Part shown: positions 1 to 9,080 of the stretch, piece after piece
Position numbering within the stretch: position 1 is the stretch's first letter
How the letters are laid out: each line of letters opens with the position of its first letter
DNA from: Chitinophaga sp. Ak27
GTDB taxonomy: Bacteria > Bacteroidota > Bacteroidia > Chitinophagales > Chitinophagaceae
NCBI RefSeq assembly: GCF_012726295.1
Contig: NZ_JABAOB010000003.1
Coordinates: 1 to 64,000 of the forward strand
Length of the DNA: 64,000 nt
Direction of reading: 5' to 3'
The notes under the pieces: generated by a model
What the model was told of the DNA's origin: nothing
What the model saw: the letters and a program-made list of their open reading frames with translations, nothing else
Database searches by the model: none
Translations under genes and position numbers: made by a program

Positions 1-47
1 TTAGGCGTATATTGTTTAAATACCTGTTTAGTCTTAGTTTTGGCCAT
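1..47 (-). CDS. N-terminal fragment of a protein, possibly an IS1182-type transposase
   Basis: An ATG on the minus strand at 45-47 opens a reading frame of 15 complete codons (MAKTKTKQVFKQYTP) that runs off the left edge. The VFKQYTP stretch resembles the start of IS1182-family transposases of Bacteroidota, which tend to begin with a basic peptide followed by a VFK-Y motif. Only 15 residues are visible, so this rests on remembered similarity. An 8-base inverted repeat (AGTAATTT at 48-55, AAATTACT at 70-77) lies in its leader. It could equally be the start of an unrelated small basic protein. Confidence 0.35.
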   Translation of the reverse strand, partial: MAKTKTKQVFKQYTP

Positions 48-81
48 AGTAATTTCAATGTGGTAATTAAAATTACTAATC

Positions 82-112
82 GGCCCTTTCTCTGCAAAGA
101 AAAGGGCCGACC
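82..112. terminator. bidirectional hairpin terminator
   Basis: A near-perfect stem, CGGCCCTTT paired with AAAGGGCCG around an 11-base loop, sits just beyond the stop codon of the minus-strand lipoprotein gene at 149-664. Weak T-rich flanks occur on both sides. It probably ends that transcript and insulates it from the gene leaving the left edge. Confidence 0.6.
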
Positions 113-148
113 TTTTTGGTCAGCCCCCTGTTTTTTTATACGGGGTAC

Positions 149-664
149 TTATTGTCCTACCTGGGTAATAATTGCTCTGAAAGCGCCGTCCTGCACACTT
201 CTGGGGCCTCCGGCCGCTGACTGGTCGGCGAGAGTGCCGGAAAAGGTGCCTTCTACCACCATATTGTCAATACGTGTAATCCTTATAACGAAGTCGCTGC
301 TGCCGGTAGACACAAGGGTATTGGCATATACGCTGTTGAGTACGATGCTCATACCGTTACCGGTTTTGGTAGCAGGGTACGCGCCCGGTGTAAAAGGCAG
401 GGTGGGTGCGGCCATGGCCATGGTGATTACATCACCGGTATAAGTTTGCCCGGTAATTTCCAACTTTGGATAGTCGTTATTCGGGTTGTTGTCTGTTAAA
501 TTAGGCGCATAGATGGTTCCTTTTGGATTATCTACCAGGTACACCCTGTTATCCAATTTCATCGAAACATATTTGCGGCGCTGGGCATCGTCTTTACTAT
601 CTTTCTTGCAGGATATACTCAACATTACAATGGCACTGAGTAATGCAGTTACTAATATGCGCAT
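149..664 (-). CDS. small secreted lipoprotein of unknown function
   Basis: A 171-residue protein with a lipoprotein signal: a basic start, a hydrophobic stretch and the lipobox MLSISC at about residues 15-20, followed by KKD. The Lys-Lys pair after Cys and the charged residues behind it are typical of Bacteroidota lipoproteins. The mature part is rich in Thr, Gly and beta-forming residues and has no motif I can assign. It resembles the many DUF6252-like small envelope proteins, but that is an impression. It is monocistronic, with a hairpin after it and the OPT transporter terminator upstream. Confidence 0.75.
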   Translation of the reverse strand: MRILVTALLSAIVMLSISCKKDSKDDAQRRKYVSMKLDNRVYLVDNPKGTIYAPNLTDNNPNNDYPKLEITGQTYTGDVITMAMAAPTLPFTPGAYPATKTGNGMSIVLNSVYANTLVSTGSSDFVIRITRIDNMVVEGTFSGTLADQSAAGGPRSVQDGAFRAIITQVGQ

Positions 665-725
665 AGGTTATATTATAATCTGTTTTAATTAATCGGCGAC
701 TAAATTAATCATTTAAATACAAAAA

Positions 726-768
726 CGGATGCCGGTAACGGATTGTTACATCCCTTCACCGGCATCCG
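726..768 (-). terminator. terminator of the OPT transporter gene
   Basis: An 11-base perfect stem (CGGATGCCGGT at 726-736, ACCGGCATCCG at 758-768) is followed on the minus strand by a TTTTTG run. It lies 24 bases beyond the stop of the transporter gene. Confidence 0.75.
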
Positions 769-791
769 CTGTATATCTTTTTGATGGGCTA

Positions 792-2840
792 TTACGCCTT
801 ACGCGCTGTGCGGTACAGGTACCAGCCCATAAACGCAAAAAAGCCACAACCTATTATATAATATCCTGTTTGTCCCAGCATATTTGTGAGCCCGGTTTGT
901 TGATTGAGTTTGGACAAGATGACGGCCGACCAGTCGAAACCCGCCAGTATGGCGATGATAACGCCGGCCACGGCTCCTCCGGCTACCAGGCCGGTAGCAA
1001 AGAGATTGCCTTTACCCAATTCTTCTTCTTCCGGAGAAATCTTTTTGTTGGATTGCTTCCGTTTTCGGTCTACCACACCACGGATAGCTCCGCCCACAAA
1101 GATGGGTAAGGTAGTAGATAGTGGCAGATAAGCTCCCACGGCGAAAGACAGGGAGTTAACGCCGCATAGTTCCATGGTAATAGCGAGGAATACGCCTACC
1201 AGCACAAACTGCCAGTCGAGGTTGAACGACAGGATACCTTTTGCCAGTGTAGCCATGAGCGTGCCTTGCGGAGCAGGATAGTATGCACTGCCGATGGCAT
1301 GATCTTTTACCCCATGGAGTACCATATCTGCCGTAGGCTTATCCAGGAACTTCACCGTTAAACCGATCACCACTGAGGAAACGATAGCTCCAATAAATAA
1401 CGCCAGCTGTTGATACATAGGCGTGGCCCCCACGATGTACCCTGATTTTAAATCCTGCGAAGTACCGCCTGCATTTGCCGCAGCAATACAGATCATACCA
1501 CCTACTACCAGTGCCATCGGTTCATACACTTTGCCTGTCCAGCCAACGGCAATAAATACCAGGCAGGTGCCCATGAGGGTGGCGATGGTCATACCGGAAA
1601 TAGGATTGTTGGAAGAGCCGATCAATCCTACGATGCGGCTGGAAACGGTGACGAAGAAGGCGCCAAATATAACTACGAGTAGGCCTACCAGTAGTTTTTT
1701 GCTGATGGAGTCGCCCGGAAGCTGTGGTAACAGTGCAATGAGTAATACTAGTGCAATGCTTCCGAAAAGCACCACTTTTAAGCTCAGGTCTTTTTCTGTT
1801 CTGGGTGCGCTGCCTTTGGCGGCACTGTTTTCAGAGCCATCTTTGATAGCGCCCAGGCTTCCTTTAAAGGAAGAGATGATAGTAGGAATTGTTTTCAACA
1901 GGGTAATAAATCCACCTGCTGCTACAGCGCCGGCGCCGATTTGCCGTACATAGGCATAGTATACAGCAGCCGAGTAATCGCTAAAAGTATGTGTAACTGG
2001 GTTCCAGTCGCCTTGTCCGCCAGGCGTTTGCAGGTTGGCCAGGTAACCTATTTTCACCAGCTGGGTGGCAATGGTATCGGGTGGTAGCAATGATGCCAGC
2101 AAAGGGATGAGGGCCAGCCATGATAGTACGCCTCCGGCTACCAGTACCCCGGCAATGCGGGGGCCGATAATATATCCTACGCCCATGTACTCGGGCGTAA
2201 TATCAGCACTGATTTTGGCAGAAGGGAAAAACTTGCTGGCCTGTTTAGTCATATATTCGGGCGTTTCGGCAATCACATGCAGGATCTTCTGGAAGATGGC
2301 ATATATGAAAGCGAAGCCCAGTCCGTAGAAAGCTGTTTTAGCGAAGTCGCCTCCCTTCTCTCCCGCTATCAGTACATCGCCGCAGGCGGTACCTTCGGGG
2401 TATGGGAGGGTTTTATGTTCTTTTACAATCAATGATCTCCTCAGGGGGATCATCATCAGCGTGCCCAGGATACCGCCGCAGATGGCAAGAATCAGGATGG
2501 TGAAATAATTGAAATACTGGGCGCCGCCACCATCGCTGAGGAACAGGAATCCCGGTAAAGTAAACACCACACCTGCTGCAATAGATTCGCCAGCAGAGCC
2601 GGTGGTTTGGATGATATTGTTTTCAAGAATAGTGGTGTTGAAGAATTTTCTGCCTAAAGTAATGGCAATAACGGCAATAGGGATGGATGCAGATACTGTG
2701 AGACCGGCTTTCAGTGCCAGGTATACGGTGGCGGCGCCAAAGATAATACCGAAAATACAACCGAGTAAAATGGACTTGAGGGTAAACTCTTTCATTTGTA
2801 CACCGGGTGGAACAAAGGGCTTGAATTGGTTATCAGACAT
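792..2840 (-). CDS. OPT family oligopeptide transporter
   Basis: A 682-residue polytopic inner-membrane protein with roughly 14-16 hydrophobic segments. The OPT-family signature LPYPEGTACG is at about residues 145-154, with the conserved ENNIIQTTGSAGES segment at about 73-86 and an NNPISGMT motif in the second half. OPT transporters import oligopeptides by proton symport, or metal-siderophore type substrates in some members; the substrate here cannot be read from sequence. Length fits the bacterial OPT subfamily. The adjacent POT-family gene on the same strand suggests a peptide-use neighbourhood, although each gene has its own terminator. Confidence 0.93.
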   Translation of the reverse strand: MSDNQFKPFVPPGVQMKEFTLKSILLGCIFGIIFGAATVYLALKAGLTVSASIPIAVIAITLGRKFFNTTILENNIIQTTGSAGESIAAGVVFTLPGFLFLSDGGGAQYFNYFTILILAICGGILGTLMMIPLRRSLIVKEHKTLPYPEGTACGDVLIAGEKGGDFAKTAFYGLGFAFIYAIFQKILHVIAETPEYMTKQASKFFPSAKISADITPEYMGVGYIIGPRIAGVLVAGGVLSWLALIPLLASLLPPDTIATQLVKIGYLANLQTPGGQGDWNPVTHTFSDYSAAVYYAYVRQIGAGAVAAGGFITLLKTIPTIISSFKGSLGAIKDGSENSAAKGSAPRTEKDLSLKVVLFGSIALVLLIALLPQLPGDSISKKLLVGLLVVIFGAFFVTVSSRIVGLIGSSNNPISGMTIATLMGTCLVFIAVGWTGKVYEPMALVVGGMICIAAANAGGTSQDLKSGYIVGATPMYQQLALFIGAIVSSVVIGLTVKFLDKPTADMVLHGVKDHAIGSAYYPAPQGTLMATLAKGILSFNLDWQFVLVGVFLAITMELCGVNSLSFAVGAYLPLSTTLPIFVGGAIRGVVDRKRKQSNKKISPEEEELGKGNLFATGLVAGGAVAGVIIAILAGFDWSAVILSKLNQQTGLTNMLGQTGYYIIGCGFFAFMGWYLYRTARKA

Positions 2841-2947
2841 ATGTATATTTGATTACAGGTAGTATGTTGTACAATATAATATAGTAAATAATCCGGCGCC
2901 GGACATGCAATGATACTAAATAGTAGTTTGAATGCGGTATAAAAGAA

Positions 2948-2977
2948 GAGGAAAGCAGGATTGATCCCGCTTTCCTC
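2948..2977 (-). terminator. terminator of the POT transporter gene
   Basis: GAGGAAAGC (2948-2956) pairs with GCTTTCCTC (2969-2977). On the minus strand the stem is followed by a TTCTTTTAT stretch. It lies directly after the POT transporter stop, so the two peptide transporters are probably separate transcripts. Confidence 0.65.
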
Positions 2978-3009
2978 CATTTCCTTATTATTGACCACTA
3001 ATAAAAAAC

Positions 3010-4728
3010 TTATCTAACGCCGTGCATCCATTTTTTCAGGAAGGTGGTAGACAGGAACAGCAATACTGCTGCAGTTCCTGGCAGGATTACAAACACCATG
3101 AAGAATTCATAGAGGTTGTGAATGGTAAAGCCTGCGAAAGTAGGATAATGGGCTGACAGTTTCAATTCGTGCAGCTTATCCAGTTGTTGTGCAGTAGCAG
3201 TAATAGTACCATCGAGAATGCCTTTTAGGTCGATACCATTTTTGGTAGCCAGTTCGTATTTATCCATTGTAGGCGGCAGCAGGGCGCCGAGCGTTCCAGC
3301 CAGCGCATAACCGGCGGCATTGGCCAGGAACCATACACCCATCAGCAGGGAAGAGAAACGATGAGGGGCCAGTTTGGCTACCAGCGATAAACCGATAGGC
3401 GACAGGCACAATTCACCCAGTGTATGGAACAGGTACATGAGGATTAACCAGCTTACGCCGATTTTTTCATTAGCACCCAGCCCTTTCATTTGCCAGGCAA
3501 TGATAAAGAAGCCAATGGCCAACAGTGCCAGTCCGAGTGATTGTTTAGCCGGAGATATCGGTTCCAGGTTACGTTGCTGTAATTTCAGCCATAAGAAGCT
3601 GAAAGGCAATGCAAATACGATGATGAAGATGGAGTTGGCATTTTGCACCAGGCTTGGCGGCATGTCCCAGCCAAAGATGCGGCGATCAGTCTGATAATCC
3701 GCTACGAAGGTGAGGGAAGATCCTGCCTGTTCAAAACAAGCCCAGAAGAAGATCACGAAGAATGCCACAAAGTAGATCACGAGGATTCTTTGCCTTTCTA
3801 CTTTGGTAATAGATTTATCGGTAAGGATCAATACAGCGAGACTGATACCAGCGGCATAGATGAAGGGATATACCCATGACTTGATAGGATTAGGGTCGAT
3901 GGACAGGTAGTGGATGCCGAAGAAGAGGGCTACCATTAAAACCAGTACGCTGAAAATGGCAGTAGAAGTAAATTTAGCTTTATCGGCTTCACCGGTAGCA
4001 GTAGTGCCGGAGGATTTGGAGAAATCGGGTTTGCCGCCGATGGCTTCGCCGGTAGGCGTTACTACATATTTATCTTTGAGGAAGTAAAAGAGGATGGTGC
4101 CAAGGAACATAGCGATACTTGCGGCCAGGAATCCCCATTTAAAGGCGCTTACCACTCTTACGCCAGTGGCTTCTATTTTTACGTCGCCGAGGATAGGACA
4201 AATGGACATACCGAGGAAGGCGCCCATGTTGATACCCATATAGAAGATGGTGAAGGCGGAGTCGAGGCGGCTGTCATTTTTGGGATACAGCTGGCCTACC
4301 ATAGAAGAGATGTTAGGTTTGAAGAAGCCGTTGCCAATAATGAGGATAAAAAGCGCCAGCCATACGATCATTTTGGCTGTTTCCACGTTGGATGCGTATA
4401 ATACGCCACTTAATACCATGAGTAGTTGACCAATACCCATTACAAAACCTCCCAATATAATGCAATTCCTGTTTCCCAGGTACCTATCGGAAATATATCC
4501 ACCCAGCATAGGTGTCAGGTAACATAAACCGAGGAATCCTCCATAAATAATAGAGGAATCTGCTTCAGAGAAAGCCAATGCATTTACCAGGAAGAGCGTC
4601 AAAAGCGCTCTCATACCATAAAAATTAAACCGTTCCCACATCTCCGTGGCAAATAATACTGGGAGCCCTTTAGGATGGCCCTTCTGCGAGGCAATAGGGG
4701 ACTCTTGTGCAACAGCAGTTTGCATCAT
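3010..4728 (-). CDS. POT/PTR2 family proton-dependent peptide transporter
   Basis: A 572-residue major facilitator protein with the diagnostic POT motif ExxERFxxYG near the N-terminus (E29, E32, R33, F34, Y37, G38), which couples proton movement to di- and tripeptide import. There are about 14 membrane segments. A soluble-looking linker rich in charged and small residues (about residues 225-255) separates the two halves. The start chosen is the MMQTAVAQES methionine pair; the first or second Met could be used. Homologues are usually named DtpT-like. It lies on the same strand as the OPT gene but has an independent terminator. Confidence 0.93.
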   Translation of the reverse strand: MMQTAVAQESPIASQKGHPKGLPVLFATEMWERFNFYGMRALLTLFLVNALAFSEADSSIIYGGFLGLCYLTPMLGGYISDRYLGNRNCIILGGFVMGIGQLLMVLSGVLYASNVETAKMIVWLALFILIIGNGFFKPNISSMVGQLYPKNDSRLDSAFTIFYMGINMGAFLGMSICPILGDVKIEATGVRVVSAFKWGFLAASIAMFLGTILFYFLKDKYVVTPTGEAIGGKPDFSKSSGTTATGEADKAKFTSTAIFSVLVLMVALFFGIHYLSIDPNPIKSWVYPFIYAAGISLAVLILTDKSITKVERQRILVIYFVAFFVIFFWACFEQAGSSLTFVADYQTDRRIFGWDMPPSLVQNANSIFIIVFALPFSFLWLKLQQRNLEPISPAKQSLGLALLAIGFFIIAWQMKGLGANEKIGVSWLILMYLFHTLGELCLSPIGLSLVAKLAPHRFSSLLMGVWFLANAAGYALAGTLGALLPPTMDKYELATKNGIDLKGILDGTITATAQQLDKLHELKLSAHYPTFAGFTIHNLYEFFMVFVILPGTAAVLLFLSTTFLKKWMHGVR

Positions 4729-4897
4729 AAATTGGTTAGTTTTAGCAATAGTTGTTTAGATTTCGTAAACCTTTAAATATGGCAAGTTAAATAAAATCGG
4801 CTATCAACGTAAAAAAATGGGATGAATGCTCATTTTTTGCCATTTTTTGAACTTTCTTTGCATTTTCTTTCGCATCTGCATTTATTAGGCAACTCAT

Positions 4898-6175
4898 ATG
4901 AACATACTACTACTAGGAAGTGGTGGCCGGGAACACGCGCTGGCCCTGAAAATGTCACAAAGTACCCTATGCGGTCAACTTTTTATTGCCCCGGGTAATG
5001 CCGGTACCGCTCAATGTGGTACGAACGTTAACATGGGGGTAAGTGATTTTGAGAAGATCAAGGCTTTTTGCCTGGAAAATGCCATCGACCTGGTGCTGCC
5101 GGGCTCTGAAGAAGCGCTGGTAAACGGTATCTATGATTATTTTAAGAGTGAACCTGCATTACAGCATATACCAGTAATGGGTCCATCTAAGGAAGGGGCT
5201 CAGCTGGAGGGCAGCAAGGCTTACGCCAAGTTGTTTATGCAACGTCATCATATTCCCACAGCTGCTTACCGGGAGTTCAACGCCGATAATTATGAAGCGG
5301 GGGTGGCGTATCTTCAACAGCACTCCTTACCAATTGTACTGAAGGCCGATGGCCTGGCAGCAGGTAAGGGCGTGGTGATTGCCACTTCGCATGAAGAGGC
5401 GCTGACTGAATTTGAACAGATGATTAAGTCGGCCAAATTCGGCGATGCCAGTAAAACCGTGGTGGTAGAGCAATTCCTTACGGGTATTGAGTTGTCTGTA
5501 TTTGCCCTTACTGATGGGCATTCCTACCAGGTATTACCAGAAGCCAAAGACTATAAGCGGATTGGAGAAGGCGACCAGGGCCTGAATACAGGCGGTATGG
5601 GAGCGGTATCCCCGGTACCTTTTGCCGATGCGGTATTCATGAAGAAAGTGGAAGACCAGGTGATCCGTCCTACTATTGAAGGGCTTTCCAAAGAAGGAAT
5701 TGTCTATCATGGGTTTGTGTTTTTTGGCCTGATTAATGTAGAAGGGGAGCCTTTCGTGATCGAATATAACTGTCGCATGGGGGATCCTGAAACGGAGGTG
5801 GTTATGCCCCGTTTAAAAAATGATTTACTGGATTTATTCATCGCAGTAACTGAAGGTAAGCTAAGTGAGCAGACTATTTACGCCGATGAGCGTGCAGCAT
5901 CTACGGTGATGCTGGTATCAAAAGGATACCCGGAAGCATATGAGAAAAACAAGGTAATCAGCGGTATTCCGGCGCCTACCCACGACCAGGTAGTGTTTCA
6001 TGCCGGTACCCGGCAAGATGGTGCCAACATACTGAGTAATGGTGGCCGTGTACTGTCTGTTACTTCACTGGCGGCCGATCTGTCTTTAGCCCTGGCTCAT
6101 TCTGTACAAACAGCAGAGCAAATCTCTTTTGAGGGCAAAGTATATCGCCGCGATATAGGATACGAGTTTATTTAG
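4898..6175 (+). CDS. purD: phosphoribosylamine-glycine ligase (GAR synthetase)
   Basis: A 425-residue ATP-grasp ligase that joins glycine to 5-phosphoribosylamine in the second step of de novo purine synthesis. The N-terminal domain opens with the GSGGREHAL motif (about residues 7-15). The ATP-grasp core has KADGLAAGKGVV (about 148-159) and the metal-binding segment with EYNCRMGDPETEV (about 289-301), which closely matches the family. Length is standard. The gene stands alone, diverging from the POT transporter, with a strong hairpin after its stop. No other pur genes are in the window. Confidence 0.97.
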   Translation: MNILLLGSGGREHALALKMSQSTLCGQLFIAPGNAGTAQCGTNVNMGVSDFEKIKAFCLENAIDLVLPGSEEALVNGIYDYFKSEPALQHIPVMGPSKEGAQLEGSKAYAKLFMQRHHIPTAAYREFNADNYEAGVAYLQQHSLPIVLKADGLAAGKGVVIATSHEEALTEFEQMIKSAKFGDASKTVVVEQFLTGIELSVFALTDGHSYQVLPEAKDYKRIGEGDQGLNTGGMGAVSPVPFADAVFMKKVEDQVIRPTIEGLSKEGIVYHGFVFFGLINVEGEPFVIEYNCRMGDPETEVVMPRLKNDLLDLFIAVTEGKLSEQTIYADERAASTVMLVSKGYPEAYEKNKVISGIPAPTHDQVVFHAGTRQDGANILSNGGRVLSVTSLAADLSLALAHSVQTAEQISFEGKVYRRDIGYEFI

Positions 6176-6494
6176 CCAACGGGCTTTAGCTGCCGACAGG
6201 GCTACTGCCGGCAGCTAAAGTGTTTAAGCCATGAACAGCTACAGTAGGGAGGACTGGTACAGGACAATTGAAAAGCGGGACTTGTAAAGGCGTAATTTTA
6301 GGCAGCAGGAACAATTAAAACGGACTAATTCCGTTCATCTGATCGAAGCGTAAAGAGAGCAGTTACTATGCCGTTTGTATAACAAATAACTTTTTTTAAT
6401 ATTTAGCTGTATTATTGCAAGAATATCCATTTTTTGCATCGTATATTCGTTGGAATTATTCATTTTTGCATTCTAATTTTTGACCGTATCAACA
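6176..6494. other. intergenic region between purD and mreB
   Basis: This 319-base stretch has no convincing ORF. It holds the purD terminator at its left end. The remainder is AT-rich towards mreB, with TTTTTGCAT and ATTTTTGCA stretches in its last 70 bases that resemble the -7 part of Bacteroidota promoters. These probably drive the rod-shape cluster, but no full promoter can be assigned. Confidence 0.6.
6184..6220 (+). terminator. terminator of purD
   Basis: A 12-base perfect stem, CTTTAGCTGCCG (6184-6195) with CGGCAGCTAAAG (6209-6220), starts 8 bases after the purD stop. The T-tract is poor (TGTTTAAG), so it may end transcription weakly or protect the mRNA 3' end. Confidence 0.65.
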
Positions 6495-7517
6495 ATGGGA
6501 TTTTTTAATTTTTTAACGCAGGAAATCGCGATTGATCTTGGTACAGCGAATACGCTGATAATTCATAATGACCAGGTGGTAGTGGACGAGCCTTCCATTG
6601 TAGCGATAGAACGGGCTAGTGGCAAAATTGTGGCTGTAGGAAAGAAGGCCATGATGATGCACGAAAAAACACACGAATATCTTCGTACTATACGTCCCCT
6701 GAAAGATGGCGTGATAGCGGATTTCAATGCCGCTGAAGGCATGATCAGGGAACTCATAAAAATGATTTACCCCAAAAAGCCCCTGTTTGCCCCCAGCTGG
6801 CGCATGGTGATCTGCATTCCTTCCAGTATTACGGAAGTGGAAAAAAGAGCCGTACGCGATTCTGCTGAACAGGCAGGTGCCAAAGAGGTATACCTGATTC
6901 ACGAACCTATGGCTGCCGCACTCGGTATTGGTATCGATGTGGAAGAGCCGGTAGGTAACATGATCATTGACATAGGTGGTGGTACCACTGGTATTTCGGT
7001 GATTGCACTGGCGGGTATCGTTTGCGACCAGAGTATCCGTATTGCGGGGGATGAATTTACCGCCGACATCATGGAAGCCCTGCGCCGTTACCACAGCTTG
7101 CTGATTGGTGAAAGAACCGCAGAACAAATTAAAATCCATATCGGATCTGCCCTGAAGGAACTGGACAATCCACCAGATGATATTCCTGTTAACGGTAGAG
7201 ACCTGGTAACCGGTATTCCGAAACAAATCATGGTATCCTACCAGGAAATTGCGGAAGCCCTCGACAAGTCTATCTTTAAAATCGAAGAAGCCATCCTGAA
7301 AGCGCTGGAAACAACGCCTCCTGAGTTGGCATCAGATATTTATCGCAGAGGTTTATACCTAACCGGTGGTGGCGCCTTGCTCCGCGGACTGGATAAGCGT
7401 CTCACGCAGAAAATCAAACTGCCGGTGCATGTAGCGGACGATCCATTACGCGCCGTGGTAAGAGGTACAGGTATTGCCTTAAAGCATGTTGGTAAGTATC
7501 CGTTCCTGATGCAATAA
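6495..7517 (+). CDS. mreB: rod-shape-determining actin homologue MreB
   Basis: MreB forms membrane-attached filaments that guide lateral cell-wall synthesis. The protein is 340 residues from the ATG at 6495. A TTG five codons upstream is in frame, but the ATG gives the standard start MGFFNFLTQEIAIDLGTANT. The ATP-binding phosphate 1 motif DLGTANT, the phosphate 2 segment IDIGGGTTGISV and the adenosine motif TGGGALLRG are all present. It heads the mreB-mreC-mreD-mrdA-rodA cluster. A hairpin separates it from mreC, which may give it extra transcript, in line with its need as an abundant filament protein. Confidence 0.97.
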   Translation: MGFFNFLTQEIAIDLGTANTLIIHNDQVVVDEPSIVAIERASGKIVAVGKKAMMMHEKTHEYLRTIRPLKDGVIADFNAAEGMIRELIKMIYPKKPLFAPSWRMVICIPSSITEVEKRAVRDSAEQAGAKEVYLIHEPMAAALGIGIDVEEPVGNMIIDIGGGTTGISVIALAGIVCDQSIRIAGDEFTADIMEALRRYHSLLIGERTAEQIKIHIGSALKELDNPPDDIPVNGRDLVTGIPKQIMVSYQEIAEALDKSIFKIEEAILKALETTPPELASDIYRRGLYLTGGGALLRGLDKRLTQKIKLPVHVADDPLRAVVRGTGIALKHVGKYPFLMQ

Positions 7518-7529
7518 CACTATTTTGAT

Positions 7530-7588
7530 ATTTACGGATTTTGAGGCGTAGTGGCGGATACTCCCCCGATGCCAAAAAATCCGTAAAT
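7530..7588 (+). promoter_or_regulatory. intercistronic hairpin between mreB and mreC
   Basis: ATTTACGGATTTT (7530-7542) is a perfect 13-base complement of AAAATCCGTAAAT (7576-7588), with a 33-base loop. There is no T-tract after it. It fills most of the 99-base gap between mreB and mreC. It is more likely a processing, stability or attenuation element than a full terminator, since mreC has no obvious separate promoter. Confidence 0.6.
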
Positions 7589-7616
7589 CTCTAAATCTCA
7601 AAACCCGTGCGCGCTT

Positions 7617-8504
7617 GTGCGAAATTTAATCATTTTCTTTAGGCGATACTTTAACTTCTTCTTATTTCTGCTGCTGGAAGTGATTTGCATGGTATTGGTA
7701 TTCCAGCATAACAACTTTCAGCGAACCGCCTATCTTAGCTCCGCCAACGCCATCAGCGGTAAACTGTACGACAAGTATAATAACGTTCAATATTACTTTC
7801 ACCTCAAGTCGACAAACGATAGCCTGGTGAACGAAAACATGCGGCTGCACAATGCCCTGCTTACCAGCTATGATAGCATGCTTACCGCAAAGGGGATTAA
7901 AATCGATACCGTACGTCAGTACAGTGATGATACCCTGCGCAAAGTGATAGGTACACAGATCCGCCGCTACGAATACTTTTCCGCCAAAGTGATCAATAAC
8001 TCCATCAATAAGTCTGTTAACTATATTACTATTCACCGGGGTAGCTTGCAGGGCATTCGTCCTAATATGGGCGTTATCAGCAGCAGCGGTGTTGTAGGCG
8101 TAGTAAGAAGTGTAAGCGATAATTATGCGGTGATTTTGTCGATGCTCTCTAAATCTAACTCCGTATCCATCAGCGCCCGTCTTGGCCAGGGTAAAGAAAT
8201 GGGATCTGTACACTGGGATGGCGAAGACGCCGGTTATGCACTGCTGAAAGACGTACCCAAAAGTGCTAAAATACATAAAGGAGATACGGTGGTAACCAGC
8301 GGGTTTTCTGCCCTCTTCCCTGAAAATATTCCTATCGGCTATGTGGAAAATATTGCCGTGGGAGATAAGGCCAGTACCTCGTATACCATCCGGTTGAAAT
8401 TGGCCACCAATTTCTACAACCTGCAATATGTGTATGTAATCGAGAACCTGTTGAAAGAAGAACAACAACGATTGGAAGATTCAACGTATAAGTTGATTAA
8501 ATGA
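7617..8504 (+). CDS. mreC: rod-shape-determining protein MreC
   Basis: MreC is a periplasmic scaffold anchored in the inner membrane that activates PBP2-RodA wall synthesis. The 295-residue protein has a short cytoplasmic start, one membrane segment (about residues 11-30), a helical coiled-coil-like region (about 60-95) and the beta-rich core with GVISSSGVVGVV (about 152-163) typical of the family. The start codon is GTG at 7617; no closer ATG gives the expected MRN-LIIFF-RYF start. Its stop overlaps the mreD start as ATGA. Confidence 0.93.
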   Translation: MRNLIIFFRRYFNFFLFLLLEVICMVLVFQHNNFQRTAYLSSANAISGKLYDKYNNVQYYFHLKSTNDSLVNENMRLHNALLTSYDSMLTAKGIKIDTVRQYSDDTLRKVIGTQIRRYEYFSAKVINNSINKSVNYITIHRGSLQGIRPNMGVISSSGVVGVVRSVSDNYAVILSMLSKSNSVSISARLGQGKEMGSVHWDGEDAGYALLKDVPKSAKIHKGDTVVTSGFSALFPENIPIGYVENIAVGDKASTSYTIRLKLATNFYNLQYVYVIENLLKEEQQRLEDSTYKLIK

Positions 8505-9010
8505 GTATACTGTTAAGAAATATAATCCGCTTTGTGCTCCTGTTGCTGATACAGGTGTTTGTGCTCAATGAAATATTGCTGCATCAGCTGGTGAGCCCCT
8601 ATCTTTACATGCTGTTTATACTGGCGCTGCCCTTTAACCTGCCCCGTCCTGTATTGATGTTGATGGGACTGCTGATGGGACTTTCCCTGGATATGTTTAT
8701 GAATACCCCTGGTATGCATGCTGCTGCCTGCGTTTTCATTGCCTATCTGCGCCCGTTTATTATCAATATCCTATCGCCACAAGGAGGTTTTGAAACTACC
8801 CAGAAAACACCTTCCATGACCAGTATGGGGGTATCCCAGTTCCTTATTTATGCTGCCATCCTCGTATTGCTGCATCATACCGTATTTTTTTCCTTAGAAG
8901 TATTTGGTACAGGTAACCTGTTATACCTGATCATGAAGATCGTCTTTTCATCGCTGGCCAGTCTTTTCCTGATTGTACTGTATGAATTACTATTCTTCTC
9001 AAGGAAGTAA
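8501..9010 (+). CDS. mreD: rod-shape-determining protein MreD
   Basis: A 169-residue inner-membrane protein with about five hydrophobic helices, overlapping the end of mreC by 4 bases (ATGA), a sign of translational coupling. MreD is poorly conserved in sequence, so the assignment rests on size, topology, the SPYLYMLFIL-ALPFNLPR type N-terminal region common in Bacteroidota MreD, and position between mreC and mrdA. It takes part in the elongasome that directs cylindrical wall growth. Confidence 0.9.
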   Translation: MSILLRNIIRFVLLLLIQVFVLNEILLHQLVSPYLYMLFILALPFNLPRPVLMLMGLLMGLSLDMFMNTPGMHAAACVFIAYLRPFIINILSPQGGFETTQKTPSMTSMGVSQFLIYAAILVLLHHTVFFSLEVFGTGNLLYLIMKIVFSSLASLFLIVLYELLFFSRK

Positions 9011-9080
9011 TAGGGAGAAGCGGCAAGCTTTAGGCTTTTTAATGTAGGTTTGTAATTTAAAATATATCCGTCCTTAAAGC

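Noticed and set aside
2792-2998. 68-residue minus-strand ORF overlapping the start of the OPT gene
   Set aside because: Overlaps the transporter N-terminus and its terminator region; composition is not protein-like and no start signal is evident.
6513-7226. 237-residue minus-strand ORF within mreB
   Set aside because: Antisense shadow of a strongly conserved gene; low-complexity His/Asn/Tyr-rich translation.
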